Below, piece after piece: positions 44,345 to 55,957 of a DNA stretch of 64,000 nt (position 1 is the first letter of the stretch; every line of letters begins with the position of its first letter). Under the pieces are notes generated by a model that saw only the letters and a program-made list of their open reading frames with translations, was not told the DNA's origin and ran no database searches. This DNA comes from Folioceros fuciformis (lineage: Eukaryota; Anthocerotophyta; Anthocerotopsida; Anthocerotales). A program made the translations under genes and the position numbers. Location of the stretch: assembly GCA_049999805.1 (NCBI GenBank), contig JBNGIO010006220.1, forward strand, positions 84,582 through 148,581. The letters are read 5' to 3'.

Positions 44345-45934
44345 CTAGGCTGATCAAAATCATTGGTTTGTCGACTCGGGTGCTTCCGCACTCATATGCT
44401 ACATGAGAGAAGGCTTCATCAAATATAATGCCTATGCACCTGGACAATTTGTCCTACTTGGAGATGGGAGTGGACTTGCAGTTGCTGGTTGCGGCCCCGT
44501 GCAAATTCAGCTGCAAGATGGATCCACCCGCTTGCTCCACCAAGTGCTACACGTCCCATAGATGTGTAAAAATCTCATGTCAGATCGGCATCTTTGCAGG
44601 GACTGGATGGTAATATCTCTTTCAGCGAAAACCACTGTGAGCTGCGAGAGACACAGACAGACCATATCCTAGCCCTTGATACCTTACAGGCTGATTTATA
44701 CAAGTTGGACTGCTTCACATCACCTGCTGGAAATCCACAAGTCAACTCGACATCCCAAGCCATGTTGGCCCAATGTCTTACACACAGTGATCTTCAGCTC
44801 TTGTGGTATTCAAGGCCTGCACATCCGAATTTCAAGAAGATGAAACGGATGACAGAGAAGGAGTTGTACCGTGAGGGTCACTAAAACACATGTATTATGT
44901 GGCGCCTGCATCCATAGTAAGATGGTCAAAAAGAAGCCTAAGAAGGGTGAACATGACCATGCATCTAACTTATTGGAAATGAGCCATACGGATCTTTGTG
45001 GACGATGTCAACACCATTCCTTGGTAGTTCCCTTTACTTCATGGCTGTCATTGATGATTATAGCAGATACACTATCACATATTTCTTGCGGCAGAAGAAT
45101 GAGGCCTTAGAGAAGTTTCAACAGTATGTTGACTTTTCTAAACAACAAACTGGGAAAACTCTCAAGGTGCTTAGGACTGATAATGGGGGCGAATTTATTA
45201 GTGGCGTTTTTCAGTCATACTATCATTCTCTTGGCATTGCCCGCCACCTGACCTCCCCAAACACATCCAGCCAAAACCCATTGGTAGAGGCAAAGAATAG
45301 ATACCTCCAAGAAGCAGCCCAGGCCATACTTTATCAATCTGGTTTATCCAAGCCATTTTGCGCTGATGCAGTACAAACTGCCATATATGTGCAAAACCGT
45401 TTGCCCACTTCTTCTTTCATAGTTGCTACCCCATATGAACGGTGGACTAGTCGTAAACCATCCATTTCACATCTAAAAATTTTTGGTAGCCGTGTGTATA
45501 TGCACATCCCAAAGACCCAACGGAGGAAGCTGGATTACCAAGCTCGTGCTATGACCTTCATTGGATACACTGAGGGTATCAAAGGGTATAAGGTTTATGA
45601 CCCTAGCTCCGGCCATGTCACTCATACCCGTGTTGGCATATTTGATGAAAACAGCTTGTTGGTTGCGGCTTGTGCCAGAGAGGGGGGCCGAAAGGATGTG
45701 ATGCCTGACTCTCAGGTTACTGAACTCCATAGCGATAGTGACTCTGAACTTGAGCAAATAATTCCACGTGCAAGTCAGCCACAAGCAACTCTACCACAAG
45801 CCCCAAGCCATACCTCAGGTCCAGGCTTAAATCCACCACAACAAGTTGACACTGATGCTGGTGATACATTTGAGGCCAATGCAAGTGAGGGTGAAGCTGA
45901 AACCAATGTGCCAACACAGCCTAAACTTGGTTAG
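44345..45934 (+). pseudogene. Copia protease and integrase part of pol
   Basis: The protease shows WFVDSGAS (44361 on). A stop follows near 44559, then the GAG-pre-integrase LLWYSRPAHPNFKKMKRM and the integrase core with AVIDDYSRYT, LRTDNGGEF and QNPLVEAKNR (normally a QNG-VE-KNR block), then the C-terminal FGSRVYMHIP. Separated from the RT frame by a stop at 45932. Confidence 0.9.
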
Positions 45935-45955
45935 CCTACTACGCTTAGGAGGTTA

Positions 45956-47713
45956 GTGAGACACCACACAAGCTCTCCCCTGGAAGGGAGTCAAGTGCCG
46001 CTTGCCATGGAAGAGCACATACGGTCGAATGCAAATACGAATGCCATGTTGGCTCAAATACTCATAACAGCACAAGACCTAGGTGAACCAGCATCCTACA
46101 AAGGAGCCATGAACTCACTGGAGAAGGAGCAGTGGCAGGCAATGATCAAATCAGAGTTTGACTCTCTCATTGAGAACGAGATGTGGGAATTAGTTGATCT
46201 ACCTCAAGGAAGGAGGCCCATTTCAAACAAATGGGTGTTCAGAAGGAAACTCAACCTTGATGGCAGTACAGCTAGGTTCAAAGCTAGACTAGTGGTGCGT
46301 GGATTCTCCCAAAGAGAAGGGATAGACTACAATGAGACTTTCTCTCCTGTTGTGCGTGCGTCATCATTAAGGATACTCATGGCCATCGCTGCTCAAGAAG
46401 GTTACTACATCCACCAAATGGATGTACAGATGGCTTTCCTTAATGGCCTCCTTGAAGAAGAGATATATATGATGCAACCTGAAGGTTACATTTGATGCCA
46501 AGCACCCAAGCAAGGTTTGTAGGCTGAAGAAAACCTAGTACGGCCTCAAACAATCGAATCGTGGGTGGAACTTGAGGTTGCACACATATCTTGTAAGGAG
46601 AGGGTTTAAGCAATCAGATGCTGATGGCAGTGTCTATGTATATAAGAAGAAAGGGCGAACTACCTACCTAGTGGTGTACGTCGATGACACAATAATATTT
46701 GGGTCCAACGATGGCATGATAAAAGAGGTAAAAAGTATCTTGTCATCAGAATTCAAAATGACAGATTTAGGCCCTTGCAAATCTTTCCTAGGTGTCCAGG
46801 CACTCATGAACCCAGTGACAAGAAGCATATTTCTCCACCAGCAGCATTATGTGAGCAGATTACTTGAGAAGTTCAACATGCAAAATGCAAAGCGGGCAGC
46901 AACTCCAGTTGCAGTGGGGGCTACCCTGACACAAGATCAATATCCCAAGACACTTGCTAAGCAGAAGGAGATGGAGAACATACCATACAGAGTTCTTGTA
47001 GGGTGTTTGCTATGGCTGAGTGGCTGGACCAGACCAAATATTGCCCATGCGACATCAATTACCTCATAGTTCTTAGCCAACCCAGGACACCAGCATTGGA
47101 TAGCTGCTAAGCGCGTCCTCAGGTACCTGAAAGGCACATATGACCTAGGACTCTTGTACAACAAGAAGGGGGTTGATGGAAGCGGTTGGATGGAATGCAA
47201 GACGGACTCCGATTAGGCTGGTGATAAGGACTCGCATAGGTCCATATCAGCATATTGTATTAAAGTGTGTGGGGGCCTCGTTAGCTGGTCCTTGAAGAAG
47301 CAAATAGTGGTTGCACTATCATCTACGGAGGCCGAATATGCGGCAGCCACAACTGCAGCCCAAGAAGTTATGCACCTACGAAATTTCCTAGAAACCCTAG
47401 GTTACTAGCTGCAGGAGCCGACGCCAATGTACTGCGAAATCAGTCTGCCATAGCCATAGCTAGGAATCCTATCTCACATGCTCGGACGAGACATGTGGAG
47501 GTGAAGCAACATTTCATAAGAAATCCAATCGCCAACAAGATAATCAATCTTAGCTACATTCCCACAGATGACAACACAGCTGATTTATTGACCAAGGCTC
47601 TAGCAAAGGAGAGACATAACCTGCATGTTGTTGGGCTTGGCTTGAGACAGAGATTTGACATTGAAGCTGAGAAGAAAGAAAATGAAGTGACCAAGAAGAC
47701 TGGCGGCGACTAA
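45956..47713 (+). pseudogene. Copia reverse transcriptase and RNase H part of pol
   Basis: RT runs as far as MDVQMAFLNGLLEEEIYM, stops at 46493, and resumes at 46572 with the YVDD catalytic box (LVVYVDDTIIF). RNase H has ALSSTEAEYAA but reads TDSD-stop-AGD where TDSDWAGD is expected (TAG at 47214). The end is VKQHFIRNPIANK and TADLLTKAL. Confidence 0.92.
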
Positions 47714-48167
47714 CGGCTGCGACTAAGTGGGGGTGCAAAGGGAAGCCTAGGAATAGTCTAGCGTCAGCTAGTCAACAGATAGGTTAAGTTAAATAAGTTT
47801 TAGCTAGGGCTAGTTAGCCTAGTGTGAAAGGACACACAATTACACAATACCTAACCGCCATAGCTTATGGCATAAGACACTACACCTTGTTTTCTATGTA
47901 CACGATTATTCTCAAGCAAAATGCTTCTCCTAATTTTGTAAAGGAATGGAAAGCTTTGGTGGAGAACGAATGTGGTGACCAACTTAAGATACTTTGTAGT
48001 GACAATGGAGGCCAATATGTATCTTCTCTTTTTCAGCATTTTTGTAAGGCAAATGGCATTATTCAGCAACTCATGATTCCACACACTCCTCAACAAAATG
48101 AAGTGGCAAAGCACAAAATACGTAGCCTTGTCTATATGTTTTTGGGAGAAGCTGTTATGACGACCAC

Positions 48168-48392
48168 GTATTTGTTAAACAAAGTTCCGATAAAGGCCGT
48201 ACCCGACATGACTCCAGCTATTTGTTAAACAAAGTTCCGACAAAGGCTGTACCCGACATGACTCCAGCTATTTGTTAAACAATGTTCCGACTTGTTAAAC
48301 AAAGTTCCGACAAAGGCTGTACCCGACATGACTCCAGCTATTTGCTAAACAAAGTTCCGACAAAGGCCGTACCTGACATGACTCCAGAGGAA
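48168..48392. repeat. 50-bp tandem repeat within Copia copy 2
   Basis: Unit TATTTGTTAAACAAAGTTCC plus GACAAAGGC...CTCCAGC, four full copies and one partial, duplicating the integrase codons LLNKVPTKAVPDMTP. Confidence 0.93.
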
Positions 48393-48475
48393 ACGTGGTA
48401 TGGCATCAAGCCTGACATTAGCTATTTACGGATATTTGGTTCTGCGGTTTATGCCCATGTTCCGAAGGCCAACCG

Positions 48476-48664
48476 GACCAAGTGGGATGCGATGTGCATT
48501 AAATGCTCATAAAATGCCTTATGTTTGGTTACTCAACTAGACCAAGTGGGATGCGATATGCATTAAATGCTCATAAAATGCCTTATGTTTGGTTACTCAA
48601 CCGGACCAAGTGGGATGCAATATGCATTAAATGCTCATAAAATGCCTTATGTTTGGTTACTCAA
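48476..48664. repeat. 64-bp tandem repeat within Copia copy 2
   Basis: Three copies of a unit beginning ACCAAGTGGGATGCGAT, at 48477, 48541 and 48605. Confidence 0.93.
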
Positions 48665-49507
48665 ATGAGGTTAAAGGGTATCGGTTATATAATCTTACAA
48701 CGAAGAAGATCTTTTTTAGTTGGGATGTTGTATTTCATGAGGTTGTCGAACCTACCAAAGGAGTGGGAGGTCCAAAGACTGCCTCGTCAAATTGTCGTGA
48801 CCATGTTGGGGGTTTAGGGTCCTAGTAACAACTCGATGCCAACTACTCCCATACATGCGATACCTTTTCAACTTTGTGACATAGACAGGGGAGAGAGAGA
48901 AACTCCCAATGTCCTTGCAGTTGGAGAAGTAGATGAAGCTCCAAGTATCGTTGTGATTGAAGATGGCGAAGATTATAGCATTCCAAAGATATAGCCTATC
49001 TTACATACATCAACTAGAGAAAGGAAACCTTCACGAAAGCTCTTAGACTCCATCAATGATTGTGTGAGGAGGAATTGGCATGTTTTGTACATGCTGCAAA
49101 ACTACGAAGCTTAAAGGAAGCATTCCAAGGTCTAAAGGCAAAGGAATGGAGAGAGGTTGTGGATAGTGAATACCACTCACTTATTAAAAATAAAACTTGG
49201 ATAATTACTCCTCTACCTCCTAAAGAAAAAGCATAGGGTCCAAGTGGACATTCAAGTTCAAGTGGAAAGACCAAGAGTAGCATAGAGCGCTACAAGGCAA
49301 GGACAAAACATATCAAAGTCAAGCATCACTTCATTAGAGAGAAAGTTCAATATAAGGAAATAGAATTAGCTTATTGTTGTATAGAGAACATGCTCACTGA
49401 TAATCTTACATAGGGTCTAGCCTTAGAGAAACACATGAAGTTTATCAAGATGCTAGGGTTAACTGAGTAAGTCTTATAGCTTAGCCTGTACATGTGTTAA
49501 ATGGGAG

Positions 49508-49806
49508 TGTTAGAAACCCATAGAGTGTGTGCAACACATCTAAACTAGAATATGGAGAGTGTATCCCAGATATGTAAGATAATACCACGGTTGAGAGGTA
49601 TTGTTTATCCTCATCGAGGTATCGTCATGCTTAAAGGCTATCTATGTATGTGTGGGTGATCAATCTAGGCGTACTCAACCAAGGATTGATCTTGTGACTC
49701 ACTACTCACTATTTTCTAACAGACTCAAGGTAATAGTCTACTACCTTTCAATACTTAAAAAATCCTCACCCTTAGCTACAACAGCCAACAAACCCTAAGT
49801 CTAACA
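49508..49806 (+). mobile_element. Probable 3' LTR of Copia copy 2
   Basis: A 299-bp segment that begins TGTTAGA and ends TCTAACA, a perfect 7-bp terminal inverted repeat with TG...CA ends. It lies immediately after a purine tract, as a Copia 3' LTR should. No 5' LTR copy is in view. Confidence 0.7.
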
Positions 49807-50045
49807 AGGGCACACCCCCTAATAGTTTCTCCAAGACTAGTAGACTAAAGATAGTGGTCTACTACCTTCTAGTACTTGAAAAATCCTCCCCCCGCCCTCA
49901 CCTTAACTACAGCCAACAAACCCTAAGTCTAATAGGGGCACGCCCCTAATAGTTTCTCCAAAACTAGGGTTCTAAAGGTAGTGGTCTACGACCTTCCAAT
50001 ACGTGAAAAATCCTCACCCCCTCACCCTTAGCTACAGCAGCCACC
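49722..50045. repeat. Triplicated LTR tail, about 120-bp units
   Basis: Three tandem copies of the block running from GTCTACTACCTTCCAATAC-like sequence through ATCCTCACC, AGCCAACAAACCCTAAGTCT and GTTTCTCCAA. The third is partial. They extend the LTR end toward the ARF-GAP gene. Confidence 0.85.
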
Positions 50046-50774
50046 GCTGTTGTACAAAGCTCCATACACCTAGAGTGTCGGTAGACAACAACTTCGTGTT
50101 GGTTGTTGGAGCTGAAGAAGGGAGTGGAATCACGACGACTTAAAGTATTGTATTGTCTCGACCCTCTTTTCGTTCCCTTTTTTTTCTTCCCCTTTGGTGC
50201 GAATGTACTCTCGTCTCTCTCCGTGACCGCAACACTGTTGTGGGTTGGAGCTAGCTGGCTGCTTGCTTTTCCTTGCGGCCGCCAGCAGGCTGCTGGCTCC
50301 GAGCCCGCACCTGCCAGATCCCACTTTTGGCCCGCCATCTCCCTCTGCTTCCGCGGACAGAGCAGATCTGCGCGCTTCAGATTTGCTTGCTCCGCGGATC
50401 TGCGTTTTCATACTCGTCAATTTGCAGGAGAGGTCTCGTGGGGTCGTTATTTGCTCCGTCTCAAACGATATAGGGCCTGCAAAGGCGGCAGGTAATGCAG
50501 CCTTTGTAGATGTGAGGGATCCGGTGCTTTTCTATCGGCTGGCCTCTCCGGATCCCCCGTTTTTTTTTCTTTCCGTGGGTGTGGTTGTTGACCCTCCCGA
50601 TTATTGTGGTGGTGCGGCTGCGATGTACTCTTCCACCAAGGCGACTTTGTTGTTTTTCTTTGTTTTCGTGCCCTTGCCCGGCTTCGTCCGCCTCGTCTGT
50701 CTTGCAGTTGTGGTGACCCTGTGGATTTAGCGCGCTTAGGTTTGCTGTGTCCGGACCGGGTAGGGCGTGTGTCA
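50046..50774 (+). promoter_or_regulatory. Promoter and 5' leader of the ARF-GAP gene
   Basis: About 730 bp between the LTR tail repeats and the ARF-GAP start. The base composition shifts sharply to GC-rich near 50240. Frames on both strands are shadows without domains. A leader intron is possible. Confidence 0.45.
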
Positions 50775-52570
50775 ATGGCGTCCGCCTCGGCAGCAGTCAA
50801 ACTGAGGGAGCTTCAATCGCAGCCGGCGAACAAAACATGTGTGGATTGCTCGCAGAAGAACCCGCAGTGGGCCTCCGTGTCGTACGGCATCTTTATGTGT
50901 CTGGAGTGTTCCGGGAAGCATCGGGGCCTAGGGGTCCACATCTCGTTTGTTCGCTCCGTGTCCATGGATTCCTGGTCCGAAATACAGCTGAAGAAGATGC
51001 AGGCGGGGGGCAATGCTGCTCTCAACAGCTTTCTGGCCGAGTATGGGATTGCCAAGGACACGGAGATCGTGGCCAAGTACAACACCAAGGCCGCGGGAAT
51101 TTACCGGGATAGGATCCAAGCCCTTGCCGAGGGTCGACCTTGGAGGGCACCTCCTGTTGTGAAGGAGGTGGTGGCTTCTGGGAACGGGTCTGTCCAGCGG
51201 GTTAGATCCGCAAGCGCTGAGGGGTTTGGATCGAGCGAGAAGTTCTCCCAGGGCTGGGATGACTGGGGTACGGAGGATGCGAGCCGGGGGAACCAGGGGA
51301 TCAGACGCAACCAATCGGCCGGCTCTTTCCCTGAAAACGGGGCTGGCGGGCTGCCGAGAGCTCACTCTTCGGAAGGCATTTACAGCAAGTCTCAACTGGA
51401 AGCATCAGCTGCTGGCAAGGATGCTTTCTTTGCCCGGAAACAGCTTGAGAATGCCTCCAGACCTGAGGGTCTTCCTCCTTCTCAAGGAGGCAAATACGTT
51501 GGTTTTGGGTCAGCCGGTAGCCGGCCTCCTCAGGTGAGTAGAGGAGGCTCGACTGGTGGGGGCGACATGCTCAAAGACACCGTCTCTGTCGTCTCCCAGG
51601 TACGGTACTGAAAGCATGCCTTTTGGCTGCAATACATCATCTTCATCCAGTGCATGACCACGGCTCATTTTGAGCTTCTCGTTATGTTGGGCTTTGCAGG
51701 GATTGAGTCGTTTGTCTGTCGTTGCCGCATCCGCTGCTCAACAAGCGGCCACAGCTGTGCAGGCCGGCACCAAGGACTTGACGATCAAGGTAAGTCATTA
51801 GTTGCATTACCTCTGGGCCTTTGTACCTTTAAGAACACGGGGGCCGAACAGTAGTGTTACGTGCCTTCTTGGTGCCACAACTGCAGGTTCGAGAGGGGGG
51901 TTACGATCAAAAGGTCAATGAGACTGTGTCTGTGGTCGCCGCCAAGACAACGGAAATTGGTCAGAAGACGTGGGGCATTATGAGAGGTGTCATGGCTATG
52001 GCTTCCCAGACAGTGGAGTCTTACACGAAGGAGGGCAAGGTTTTTGGCAACTACCAGGATCAAAGTTATCAACATTACGGAGAGGAGGGTCGTTATGAGC
52101 AGATCCATACTGGTGCGTCCTGGGATGTTTGGGACAAGGACAGTAAGGATACAGCGAAGAAAGGCGAGAGTAGCTGGAATGGGTGGAATACGACGCAGGA
52201 ACGCCCAGAAACGGAAGTGAGCAACACCAGTGTGAAAACGAGCGGCAAGTGGGAAGACAAGCAGCAGCAAGCGACCGGACTTGGCAGCTCGAAGGTCAAG
52301 GGCAGCGGTTCTTGGGATGAGTGGGACGAGAAGCCGGTGTGGCAAAGTGCTAGTGCTACCAACACAAGCGTTGGCTCCAGTACTGCGTTGAATCAGGAGG
52401 TGAAGCCCATGAACGGGAGTGGAGATTCCTGGACCGGATGGGGCGACGGAAAAGTGGATACAGAGGGGACCTTCTTCACTCTGCAGGAAGACACACCCAG
52501 CTCCATGAATAAAGGATGGAACGACTGGAACGACGGGGATGTGACCTGGACGGAATCTGGCTTCAAGTAG
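50775..52570 (+). CDS. ARF GTPase-activating protein, AGD6/AGD7 (ARFGAP1) class
   Basis: Activates GTP hydrolysis by ARF GTPases in COPI vesicle traffic at the Golgi. Three exons close in phase 0: 50775-51599, 51700-51789 and 51887-52570, for 532 residues. The zinc finger has C22, C25, C42 and C45 (CVDC ... CLEC), followed by the arginine finger R50 in [10 protein letters not shown] and the FVRSVSMD segment. The middle is Ser/Gly/Gln-rich with WDDWG. The C-terminal part has an amphipathic [22 protein letters not shown] stretch and repeated Trp-acid motifs ([21 protein letters not shown]), as in ARFGAP1-type proteins that bind coat or curved membranes. It is somewhat longer than Arabidopsis AGD6/7 (about 460). 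The start ATG sits right before the conserved [13 protein letters not shown]. Confidence 0.95.
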
Positions 52571-53174
52571 TGTCAGGACTTGCATACTTACAGTGCGTTG
52601 TGTACCCATTACTGCTAGTACATAAGTGCTAAGCTGCAATAACATCTTCCCTCTCTCCATTGCGACGGCCTCCAGGTCCTGTGCGGGCTGGCCGGCTCAT
52701 ACCGCCCTTCCCGATTATTAGGCAGCCCTGTTCACCTCATTCTGAGAATCAGAGGTACATTGCATCTGTGCCATGTTTGTATGCTACGTACACATGCTGC
52801 AAGTAGATGCTTCGTTGCCGACCACGAGCTACACAGCAGCCCCTAGACCGAGTCAAGGGTTTTAGGTCTGCCAGGCAGTGTCGTCCGCAGAGCCTTGTTG
52901 GTGTAAAAGGCAAATGAAGCGTGGGAAGCGGGAAGGCTGTGAGAGTTTGTGGGGGGGGAAAGCCCGCCCTATCCGACTGGATGAACTGGAATGTTGCATG
53001 GTGAGGAGTCACGGTGTTGGCAGGCTTGCCCTAAATTAGAGGGAGTTGAGAAGCATCTGCAAGAGTGGGGCCTGTATCTGGCCGGTGCGGCGTAGGTTTC
53101 TGTCGGGGGTTTTGGTCTCGGAACTCGAGTCACAGTCGTGCCCAACTCGAACTGCGAACTTCTCAGCCAGCCGG
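52571..53174. other. Intergenic between ARF-GAP and KH genes
   Basis: 600 bp with the ARF-GAP 3' UTR and the KH gene promoter. A G run lies at 52951-52958. No gene seen. Confidence 0.5.
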
Positions 53175-55443
53175 ATGGCAACGACGTCTGGAGGATCGGC
53201 CCCGGAGCAGCCCGAGTCGCCAGGGGTCACAAGAGTATCCAGCGGAGACCACCGCACAACGAACTCCGTCGTCAAGAGGTCCAGAGATGACGATGGCTCA
53301 ACAGGGGAGAAGAAGTGGGCAGGCTGGCCTGGGGATAACGTCTTTCGCTTGATCGTCCCTGCCTCCAAGGTTGGGAGCATAATTGGTCGCAAAGGGGAAT
53401 TCGTTAAGAAGATGTGCGATGAGACCCGATCTCGGATTAAGATTTTGGAAGGTGTTCAAGGGACACACGAGCGTATTGTGAGTTTGCCCTTCTACTGTCA
53501 ATTCTGTTGGTGGACTTGATTGCTGTGCCTGACAGTCTGTCTTTCGTGAGTTATCCTTTGCATCCATTCCACGACATCCGACTCCCATCTTTCCGGATCT
53601 CTAGCTCGCAACAGAATCAAATCACTCCACCCCTCTCTCCCCTCCTCCTCCTGGAATTGTTGTCATATTCTGCTTTGAACCAAGTGCTCAGAAACTGTGA
53701 TCGGCAGGCAACGCATGGCCTCATTCTGGATTGCTCGAACTTATCAGGTAATGGTGTCTGCGCGAGAAGATCCAGAAGTAGCCTCGTCTCCAGCCATGGA
53801 AGGACTTCTGCGAGTTCATCGCCGTGTTATTGAGGGCTCTGATCCTGATGGAGACGACGGACCTGTGGAGCGGGGTGGTGGGGCGGCCGTTGCATCTCGG
53901 TTATTGGTGGCAGCCACACAGGCCGGGAGCCTCATTGGGAGGGGAGGTGCAACCATTAAGTCCATCCAGGACAGTTCTGGTGCAACTGTACGGGTTTTGT
54001 CACCTGGTTCGTTCTCGCACTTGGACTTTTGCTTGGTGTTTATCTATGAATGTTGTCATGGACGGGGAGGGAAAGGGAAGCACTAGTTATGCGTGGCGGA
54101 GCAGAATCTGGGTTGAGCTTTCATTTATTCAATCACATTCTTTTGACACAGTTTTTTCAATGTCGTGTAGAGGATCTGCCTCTGTGTGCATTATCAGATG
54201 ATAGGGTGGTAGAGATACAGGGAGAGGCCCGCAGTGTTCACAGGGCAGTGGAGCTTATTGTCTCACATCTTCGGAAGTTCCTTGTTGACCGCAGCGTACT
54301 CACTTTGTTTGAATACAACGTAAGTTGTTGGAAGCTATTCTGAGTTGTCAGTGCTGGGGAGGGGTGAGCGTGGGTGGGAGGTGTCCTTTTTAGGTCCAGG
54401 AATGAATGAGGTCAGCCATCAGCTGACCCATCGCTTCACTAATCAGATGGTTTGGAATTGTTCAGCGGGCTGTTGCAAATCAACCTCAGAGTCAAAATGC
54501 ACACGGTTCATGGGCACATTCTCCTGGACCTGCTGTAGGCTCGGGTGGAGGAAGTGGACTTGGCAGCTCTTCACACTATGGGTCTTCTTCTCTCCAGCAT
54601 GAATCATTTTATCACTCACCTGATCTGGTTCGTGAATCATCCAATTATCATCATGCGGTTACTATGTATGGCAGAGATCCTAGTCTTGGAGGACATTTGA
54701 CGACTTCCGTTGTTCCACCACAGCCAGCTCCTGTACTTGCACAGGTTTGCGCTCACTGTTTTTGTTTAATATTCGTCTGCTTTCTCAAGCTCAGCTCACG
54801 GAGTACAAGAAGTCAACTGGTGCTACAGTTACGTCTTGTGCCTTGCTTGTGGTAGACATTCAAGGCGATTCCTCCGGAGCCTCTCGCTCTCCAACCGCGG
54901 GACTTTCCGATAACACACGAGATGCAAATTCCGCTGTCATTCGCTGAAGTCATCATAGGAGTTGGTGGGACTACCATCGGTTACGTTAGGCGCACTAGCG
55001 GAGCGACTATCACCATTCAAGAAACTAAGCCAGGGGATATGACAGTGAAGATCATTGGCGGACCTACTCAAGTGCGAACTGCCTTGCAGTTGATTCAGGT
55101 ATGTTTCGAAGCTCGTGTGGTTGGAGGTTGATGCATGTGCAATTCGTGCCTAGGGCGGAAACTTTTGTTTGTTATAAACGGTATACTCCTTGGGTCGCCT
55201 TGATTTTTGTGAGAAAGCAACGCTTTGATATCACGTTCGAAGGTCTGCATCCGCTAACGAGACGGATCTTGTTTTGTGCAGAAGTTGATGGCAGGTGCTT
55301 CAGGCCCCCTCCCTTCATTCTCCTCAGTTGATTCTGGTTTCTCCTCCTTTACTCCTCAAAACTCCGTATACTCAACCCCGAATGCCAGCGGAGGGCATTC
55401 GGGTGGAGCTTACGGTGCATACAGCAACAGTTTTGCGTACTAG
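53175..55443 (+). CDS. Triple-KH RNA-binding protein, FLK/PEPPER-like
   Basis: A poly(C)-binding-type KH protein. The plant relatives FLK and PEPPER control flowering time through FLC RNA processing in Arabidopsis. Six exons with consistent phases: 53175-53477, 53748-54006, 54171-54319, 54466-54744, 54856-55098 and 55282-55443, about 464 residues. KH1 has the G-x-x-G loop GRKG at residues 71-74 ([15 protein letters not shown]). KH2 has [16 protein letters not shown] and continues across the intron to [19 protein letters not shown] Ser/Gly/His-rich linker leads to KH3 ([24 protein letters not shown], ending in VRTALQLIQ). The tail is Ser/Gly/Tyr-rich. In KH3 the loop is GVGG, acceptable for RNA binding. 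The first residues carry a basic KRSRDDD stretch, a possible nuclear signal. Confidence 0.95.
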
Positions 55444-55957
55444 GTTAAGCTGGTCTGCTGTGATCTGCAGAATACAAAGTGTTCTGCTTTGTAAACTGTG
55501 CAGTTCCCCCTATTTACGGGTAGTTTTGATAGAGTTCCGTCAGTTCCTTGCATCTCGTGGACGGATACGAGCGGAATTTTTGGATTATTGAACGGAGCGG
55601 AACAATTTGTTAAGTTAATGAATCGGTTTCTAATGTCCTAGAAGTTTGGAATGTTGCAGGGAGTGCCCCAGTTTTCAAGGGTTTATCTTCACACATGGAA
55701 GAACTTTCACTCTCTGAAGATTTATGGCACAGCTGTGAATAATTCGAACGATGCTGCCACAGAGATAAGTGATGTAGGTCTGTACCAAATCTGTAAACCT
55801 TTGCAGTCAAGTTGCCGGGACGTATTACGGAACGTTACTGTCGCGTCCTCTAATGAGATGGATCAAGCTGTATTTTCAGTGACGCGATAGAAGGGCTCTG
55901 CATCTCTCCGCCGGGGAGCACAGCCTGAGTGACACCTGAGCGATTAAGCCCCGAGCC
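55444..55957. other. Intergenic between KH and plastid-protein genes
   Basis: 514 bp. Contains the KH 3' UTR and the promoter of the next gene. No extra gene supported. Confidence 0.5.

Larger units (their letters stand above)
43283..47770 (+). mobile_element. Degenerate Ty1/Copia retrotransposon (copy 1)
   Basis: Gag and Pol parts occur in Copia order (gag, protease, integrase, reverse transcriptase, RNase H) on the plus strand. Pol is broken by stops and frame changes at about 44347, 44559, 44881, 45932, 46493, 47067 and 47214. A purine tract AAGTGGGGG follows the last frame near 47727, where the 3' LTR should start. I could not define LTRs or target-site duplications, and no primer-binding site was seen upstream of gag. 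It is non-autonomous in this state. Confidence 0.93.
47824..49507 (+). mobile_element. Second, diverged Copia fragment (copy 2), 5' truncated
   Basis: Starts in the integrase (CSDNGGQYVSSLFQHFC, HTPQQNEVAKHKIRSL), then the integrase C-terminus (YLRIFGSAVYAHVPK, FFSWDVVFHE). Most of the RT is missing, and it ends in the RNase H tail (IKVKHHFIREKV). A purine tract ATGGGAG at 49501-49507 touches the LTR. It is a different lineage from copy 1 by sequence, and heavily broken. Confidence 0.85.
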
